Assembly (NCBI GenBank): GCA_003538525.1
Contig: DPRZ01000001.1
Coordinates: forward strand, 1-9,073
Direction: 5' to 3'
Source of the DNA: Neisseriales bacterium
Lineage (GTDB): Bacteria; Pseudomonadota; Gammaproteobacteria; Burkholderiales; UBA11063
Length of the DNA stretch: 9,073 bases
Position numbers and translations under genes: made by a program. Under the pieces are notes generated by a model. That model made no database searches and was not told the origin of the DNA. It saw only the letters and a program-made list of their open reading frames with translations. Shown one piece after another: positions 6,901 through 9,073 of the stretch. Within the stretch, counting starts at the first letter, position 1; every line of letters starts with the position of its first letter.

Positions 6901-9073
6901 TAATATCCTTACCCTCACCAAGATTAAAAATATAACTATCATTGCCTGTGCCACCTTTTAATGTATCATCACCAGTGCCACCAATAAACGTATTATCACC
7001 CCAACCATCACCTAAATAATCATTTCCAGCACCGCCATCCATAATATCATTACCATAGCTACCGTAAAGTTTATCAGTACCATTATCGCCGAATAGATGA
7101 TCATCAGCAACTTCACCATAAACAATATCATCACCATTACCACCAGATAAAATATTAACGCTATCTCCACCAAAAATCTTAGCAAACATTTGTCCGCCGT
7201 AAATAACATCATTACCATCACCACCGTTGATCGTATCAACACCCCAACCGCCAGCTAATCTATCATTGTCATTACCACCGTCAATGTAATCACGATTATC
7301 ACCAGCCCAAACAAAATCATAACCATCACCAACTAAAATTGTATTGTCTCCATCACTATCTTGAACAATATCATCACCAGCACCACTGCTGATAAAATCA
7401 TCTCCAGAACCTCCTGTTAAATTATCATCGCCTGCTCCACCTGAAATAGTATCATTACCTGCTCCACCATAAATGAAATCGTTACCACCAAGTCCATAAA
7501 CTTGATCATTACCATCCCCTGCCGTGATGGTTGATGATTCGTTAGTTGTAATAATAAAATCATCTCCTGTTGTAGCAATACCTAATTGCTCAAAAGTTTC
7601 ATTGAGCCAAACTGGCATAATACCGTCATTAACAATTCTATCTTTAATCCAACTGAGCGTCGCCAATTGCGATGTTGCAGAAAATAATTCACCAGCATTC
7701 TCTTTAAAATAAGTGTATAGATTAATCACATCACCAAGAACGTTGCTTGCATTATCCCCAGTTGCTTTAGCATATACATTACTCATATCAAGCGTGACGC
7801 CATCTGCACTAAATTTAAACGTCACCTCATTCATTTCATCTTTGAGATCAGTTTGCACTGAAATCGCGGTACTCACACTTTTACTCAACAAGGCGTAACT
7901 TGCATTAATTACTTCAGCATTTAAATTAATTCCATAATACGTTCCACTATAACGTCCATTCACCACACCATCATAGCCGTCCATCGGATCACTAAAATTG
8001 GATATTCCACCGTATAAGCCAGTAAATTTCTCCAAAACATTCAGTTTATCAATTTCAGATTGATTTAAATTAGTACCACGACCACCAACTGGATGCCCTC
8101 CAGGTTTTAAAGTGCTGGCTAACGTTTGCATATCTGAAGTTGAAGCCCATGAACTGAGTAAAGAATCTAAACCCACACTATTTCGCGTATTACTTTCGGC
8201 ATATGTTTGTAATTTAGCGGCTAAATCAGGTGATAATGCTGCAGCCTCGCGTAAATCACGTACGGTACCGCTAGCACGCATATCGGGTAGGCCAGCCACC
8301 GCACTGGTATCAATCACATCGCTAAATTCTCGAGTAAAGGTGTTTCCTATGAAGTTCAATGCGCCACTGGTATTAGTTGAGCCATCTTCACGTTCAAAGC
8401 TCGAGCTGCCAATAATTACATTACCGTTATTTTGGTTTTGTCCACCAGTAATTGATGCGCTGGTATTGATTGAGCTAATCCCCAATTCGCTTAAAGTTTT
8501 AAGTTCAGTTGCTTGACTAAATCCATCTTGATTAGCATCTTGCCACACTCGTAAATTAGCAAATGCAGCATCGCTGCTATTCAATTTACCATCTTGATTC
8601 AGATCTAAATCACTAATTGCAGCGAAACCATCTTTAGCTTTTTGACCATTTCTAAGCAGTGTATTATCACCAAAAAGTTCAGCACCATTATCTATGGTGC
8701 CGTTATTATTTTTATCCAAGACCAACAAGCCATCGTCTTTGCCAACCCAGCCTGTACCTGTTTGTATGCCGTCCCCATTATGATCAAATAGAACACCAGC
8801 ACTTAGTCCAACCGTTTCGATTCCATCACTATCAAGATCTAAAGTAATTGGATCATATTGAGTTGGGGTGTAATTAGGGATTATTGATTGTGGGATGCCA
8901 CCACCTTGCATTAATGAGTCAAAATCAAATTTCAGGTTATTCAAACGAGTTATTTCTAATTCATCCATGTTATTTATTGAATGAGCCATAATTAATTTAA
9001 ACACATCACCTAAACCATATAATGAAATATCCACACTGCCAATACGTATTCCAGTTATAACACCATCATGATG
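3905..9073 (-). CDS. Giant FrpC-like RTX protein, T1SS substrate (5' end outside window)
   Basis: A secreted, calcium-binding, Asp/Asn/Gly-rich protein; 1722 residues are visible. Numbered from GTG 9034: self-processing-like module (61-238), conserved linker with LPDMRASGTVRDLREAAALS (249-268), globular region to 490, canonical nonapeptide repeats (490-700, 794-846, 1527-1588), four haemolysin-type calcium-binding-related modules (701-787, 846-930, 970-1054, 1588-1673), and an Asn-rich variant solenoid containing a tandem duplication (1068-1492). The last ~50 residues (SLIQAMAAF through VDPTK) resemble the uncleaved T1SS signal of this family. Upstream of GTG 9034 thirteen more codons (H-H-D-G-V-I-T-G-I-R-I-G-S) are open to the edge with no stop, so this GTG is probably internal and the protein longer. 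No hydrophobic pore-forming helices are visible. Only two cysteines occur (723, 1441). It lies directly upstream of its likely exporter genes. Its function (toxin, adhesin or surface-layer component) cannot be decided from sequence. Confidence 0.93.
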   Translation of the reverse strand, partial: HHDGVITGIRIGSVDISLYGLGDVFKLIMAHSINNMDELEITRLNNLKFDFDSLMQGGGIPQSIIPNYTPTQYDPITLDLDSDGIETVGLSAGVLFDHNGDGIQTGTGWVGKDDGLLVLDKNNNGTIDNGAELFGDNTLLRNGQKAKDGFAAISDLDLNQDGKLNSSDAAFANLRVWQDANQDGFSQATELKTLSELGISSINTSASITGGQNQNNGNVIIGSSSFEREDGSTNTSGALNFIGNTFTREFSDVIDTSAVAGLPDMRASGTVRDLREAAALSPDLAAKLQTYAESNTRNSVGLDSLLSSWASTSDMQTLASTLKPGGHPVGGRGTNLNQSEIDKLNVLEKFTGLYGGISNFSDPMDGYDGVVNGRYSGTYYGINLNAEVINASYALLSKSVSTAISVQTDLKDEMNEVTFKFSADGVTLDMSNVYAKATGDNASNVLGDVINLYTYFKENAGELFSATSQLATLSWIKDRIVNDGIMPVWLNETFEQLGIATTGDDFIITTNESSTITAGDGNDQVYGLGGNDFIYGGAGNDTISGGAGDDNLTGGSGDDFISSGAGDDIVQDSDGDNTILVGDGYDFVWAGDNRDYIDGGNDNDRLAGGWGVDTINGGDGNDVIYGGQMFAKIFGGDSVNILSGGNGDDIVYGEVADDHLFGDNGTDKLYGSYGNDIMDGGAGNDYLGDGWGDNTFIGGTGDDTLKGGTGNDSYIFNLGEGKDIIIEAGGLETLICGTGITAQNLSFVKDGNNLLVYAAGDSENSTTIQDWYLGASHQIEQFKFADGTTIATSALIAQNGIGAITVGTTSNDAITGSSFADILRGLAGNDSLSGLAGNDVLIGGTGNDSLNGGLGNDHYQFAAGDGVDIIESSSGDDVIEFDASVKLEDLEFKQVDNDLILLNTTTADQITIKNWAAAADSQIENLILNETSLSLAQLVDDFNRVKIGTIGDDNLLLTKNITQVNAGVGNDTIVDQTINNTNYIFNLGDGQDSIRDSSSAADQISFGVGISAEQLHFSQSGNDLVIVLNSQDQITIQGYALQDNRIESLNFADGSQINLATTLSQHGILNDTINLKLTNNDDIIWASTGGTYALREGNNQLVISHSGLSNTVSAGAGNDRVLIMGDSTNKLNLGAGNNVIELNGNGNSTITTGVGNDVIHAGNGDNIIRAGDGDNTITLGAGTQNVVTGSGNDKIELGAGNIALNSGAGDDIVNILNLQTLQQAAINLGDGNDQLNVTGTDGLVKVVAGFGADTLLLNGVSTQISDAGGNNLINIDNHELITVANNIVRLGAGDDVLNLSSDGTSSLSLGDGNNQLEIIGNGVNSVSAGVDNDYVLILGDSTNKLNLGAGDNLIDIQGNTSNTITTGVGNDVIHVQNGDNIIRAGDGDNVITLGSGMQNIVTGSGNDKIELSSGNVTLNSGAGNDEVKLNQTVASINTLNLGVGDDVLTLNGACGSSTINGSTGNDNFNIQNSAVKLSDSGGDNRLYIDNSAMIGDINTINLGLGNDQVTMLSNGQTTLKTSNGDNVLNLSGTGTFNVISGTGSDQISSGRGNDILNSGAGADILNANAGNDHLIAGAGNDTLIGGAGDDILEGGSDNDSYQFNAGDGKDLIKDSSGIDQAAFGNGVAKDDLWFMRSGKDLVVNNTKTQDEIKVNNWFGSKNNQLESFSLASGEVLSGQAVASLIQAMAAFNPQPMAETMMTSAQQTQFQDLLKNTWVDPTK
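3908..4057 (-). other. Putative C-terminal type I secretion signal of the RTX protein
   Basis: This covers about the last 50 residues (1660-1709). It contains an amphipathic stretch, A-S-L-I-Q-A-M-A-A-F, then a Gln/Ala/Thr-rich tail with few charges ending W-V-D-P-T-K. Family members often show a similar LVQAMAxF tail. The exact minimal signal cannot be drawn from sequence; the assignment rests on position, composition and the adjacent exporter genes. Confidence 0.7.
4016..4273 (-). other. Calcium-binding-related module, copy 4 (C-terminal)
   Basis: Residues 1588-1673. It opens with Y-Q-F-N-A-G-D-G-K-D-L-I, then a strand-rich segment with D-L-W-F and D-L-V-V, the closing D-E-I-K-V-N-N-W and L-E-S-F-S-L. 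This is the pattern of the haemolysin-type calcium-binding-related domain found at the ends of RTX blocks. It caps the last repeat block and leads into the secretion signal. Confidence 0.75.
4271..4456 (-). repeat. RTX nonapeptide block IV
   Basis: Residues 1527-1588 carry about six consecutive GxGxDxux units (for example SGRGNDILN, GAGADILNA, GAGNDTLIG, GAGDDILEG). This is the canonical parallel beta-roll motif whose GxGxD turns bind calcium between adjacent units. The block separates the Asn-rich solenoid from the C-terminal cap and should fold first after export. Confidence 0.9.
4559..5194 (-). repeat. Solenoid superunit 2 of a large tandem duplication
   Basis: Residues 1281-1492 (212 aa), from D-D-V-L-N-L to I-N-L-G-L-G. 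Its core (NSVSAG through LNSGAGND) is about three-quarters identical by hand alignment to superunit 1, and plus-strand DNA at 4809 and 5030 matches 5451 and 5672 at a constant 642-bp offset. Landmarks in both copies are GDSTNKLNLGAG, TITTGVGNDVIH, NGDNIIRAGDGDN, VTGSGNDKIEL and a later SD-(A/S)-GG-(N/D)-N element. A further partial third unit (1493 to about 1527) follows. Confidence 0.88.
5195..5833 (-). repeat. Solenoid superunit 1 of a large tandem duplication
   Basis: Residues 1068-1280 (213 aa), from D-D-I-I-W to V-R-L-G-A-G. It contains the same ordered landmarks as superunit 2. Differences are mostly conservative (I/V/L, N/D, A/S) plus small indels of one or two codons near the start, so the duplication is old and under frame-preserving selection rather than recent. 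Many turns read GNN or GDN instead of the calcium-type GxD, which sets this block apart from the canonical RTX repeats. Confidence 0.88.
5873..6127 (-). other. Calcium-binding-related module, copy 3
   Basis: Residues 970-1054: start Y-I-F-N-L-G-D-G-Q-D-S-I, middle I-S-A-E-Q-L-H-F and D-L-V-I-V-L, then D-Q-I-T-I-Q-G-Y and I-E-S-L-N-F-A-D-G-S. It follows only a short repeat stretch (G-D-D-N-L-L-L onward) and ends just before the variant solenoid. Confidence 0.75.
6245..6499 (-). other. Calcium-binding-related module, copy 2
   Basis: Residues 846-930: start Y-Q-F-A-A-G-D-G-V-D-I-I, then L-E-D-L-E-F and D-L-I-L-L, D-Q-I-T-I-K-N-W and I-E-N-L-I-L. Same pattern as copies 1, 3 and 4, placed directly after RTX block II. 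Confidence 0.75.
6497..6655 (-). repeat. RTX nonapeptide block II
   Basis: Residues 794-846 hold about five GxxGxDxux-type units (GLAGNDSLS, GLAGNDVLI, GTGNDSLNG and neighbours), preceded by a looser T-S-N-D-A-I-T-G turn. It is canonical calcium-binding beta-roll sequence sandwiched between related-module copies 1 and 2. Confidence 0.88.
6674..6934 (-). other. Calcium-binding-related module, copy 1
   Basis: Residues 701-787: start Y-I-F-N-L-G-E-G-K-D-I-I, then Q-N-L-S-F and N-L-L-V-Y, T-T-I-Q-D-W-Y and I-E-Q-F-K-F-A-D-G-T. It contains Cys723, one of two cysteines in the visible protein. It caps RTX block I. Confidence 0.75.
6935..7567 (-). repeat. RTX nonapeptide block I (longest)
   Basis: Residues 490-700 form about twenty near-contiguous nonapeptides, such as GLGGNDFIY, GAGNDTISG, GAGDDNLTG, GGDGNDVIY and GGAGNDYLG. 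A degenerate interruption, Q-M-F-A-K-I-F-G-G-D-S-V-N, follows the GGDGNDVIY unit, and several turns have replaced Gly or Asp (A-G-D-N-R-D, G-E-V-A-D-D). This is the main predicted calcium-dependent beta-roll. Confidence 0.92.
8321..8854 (-). other. FrpC/ApxIVA-type self-processing module with Asp-Pro bond
   Basis: Residues 61-238. The module begins at Asp61-Pro62 (codons 8854-8849) in Q-Y-D-P-I-T-L-D-L-D-S-D-G-I-E-T-V and continues with DHNGDGI, GWVGKDDGLLV, DKNNNGTIDNGAELFGDNT, DLDLNQDGKL, LRVWQDANQDGFSQATEL and FIGNTFTREFSD. These match, from memory, the conserved segments of the ~177-residue self-processing module of Neisseria FrpC and Actinobacillus ApxIVA, including its EF-hand-like D-x-N/D-x-D-G loops. 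In those proteins calcium triggers hydrolysis of the Asp-Pro bond that opens the module, and the freed Asp can link to a lysine. Activity here is inferred. Confidence 0.82.

Noticed and set aside
7012..7242. Minus-strand frame of 76 codons inside the RTX gene, Met/Val/Ile-rich
   Set aside because: It is the same strand in another frame; its repetitive hydrophobic product simply reflects frameshifted GGxGxD repeats.
4271..7567. CRISPR-like or minisatellite periodicity (recurring ATCATTACCAGC-type words)
   Set aside because: The 27-base period is that of nonapeptide codons in an intact reading frame. Units are degenerate and contiguous, with no constant repeats separated by unique spacers.
7985..7990. 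Second Asp-Pro (Asp349-Pro350) after the self-processing module
   Set aside because: Codons near this position encode S-D-P-M-D-G, but it lies outside the conserved module and lacks the surrounding family motif, so it is not proposed as the processing site.
8290..8310. ACCGCACTG resembling the Haemophilus uptake signal complement (ACCGCACTT)
   Set aside because: One mismatch in nine, inside coding sequence, and I saw no exact copy in the window; this does not support a Pasteurellaceae origin.
4436..8847. Several plus-strand open frames of 60-134 codons opposite the RTX gene
   Set aside because: They are antisense shadows of the repeat coding. They are rich in Ile/Thr/Ser from complementing Asp/Asn/Gly codons, and have no start signals or recognisable domains.

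Overview
The window holds most of a type I secretion (T1SS) operon on the minus strand. Read 5'->3' on that strand it encodes a very large RTX (repeats-in-toxin) calcium-binding protein (5' end beyond position 9073), a HlyB-type ABC exporter and a HlyD-type membrane-fusion protein. Together they fill 308-9073 almost without gaps. The remaining ~300 bases hold a plus-strand tRNA-Arg(CCG) gene, its likely promoter, a perfect AT-rich inverted repeat, and possibly the last codons of an upstream plus-strand gene.

The DNA is AT-rich, codes with the standard table and has Shine-Dalgarno-like sites. The exporter is closely HlyB-like, and the RTX protein carries a module known from Neisseria FrpC and Actinobacillus ApxIVA. 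This points to a low-GC gamma- or betaproteobacterium; I cannot name a genus.

The RTX protein (1722 residues visible) is a mosaic. Near the visible N-end is a module that matches, from memory, the FrpC/ApxIVA self-processing module, starting at an Asp-Pro bond and rich in EF-hand-like loops. It is followed by a conserved FrpC-like linker region, canonical GGxGxDxux repeats, four copies of the ~85-residue haemolysin-type calcium-binding-related module, and an Asn-rich variant solenoid made of a diverged tandem duplication of about 213 residues. It ends in a typical uncleaved T1SS signal. Residue numbers for this protein count from a GTG at 9034 that is a numbering reference only; the frame stays open to the window edge, so that GTG is probably not the start.

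Expected working: the C-terminal signal is recognised by the ABC exporter, whose C39-like domain has lost its protease residues. The ABC exporter and HlyD adaptor would pair with a TolC-type outer-membrane channel (not in the window) and export the RTX protein unfolded. Extracellular calcium would then fold the repeats and could trigger Asp-Pro clipping. The two exporter genes follow the substrate gene at 9-bp and 6-bp gaps, so they are likely co-transcribed and translationally coupled. No acyltransferase (HlyC-like) gene and no pore-forming domain is visible.
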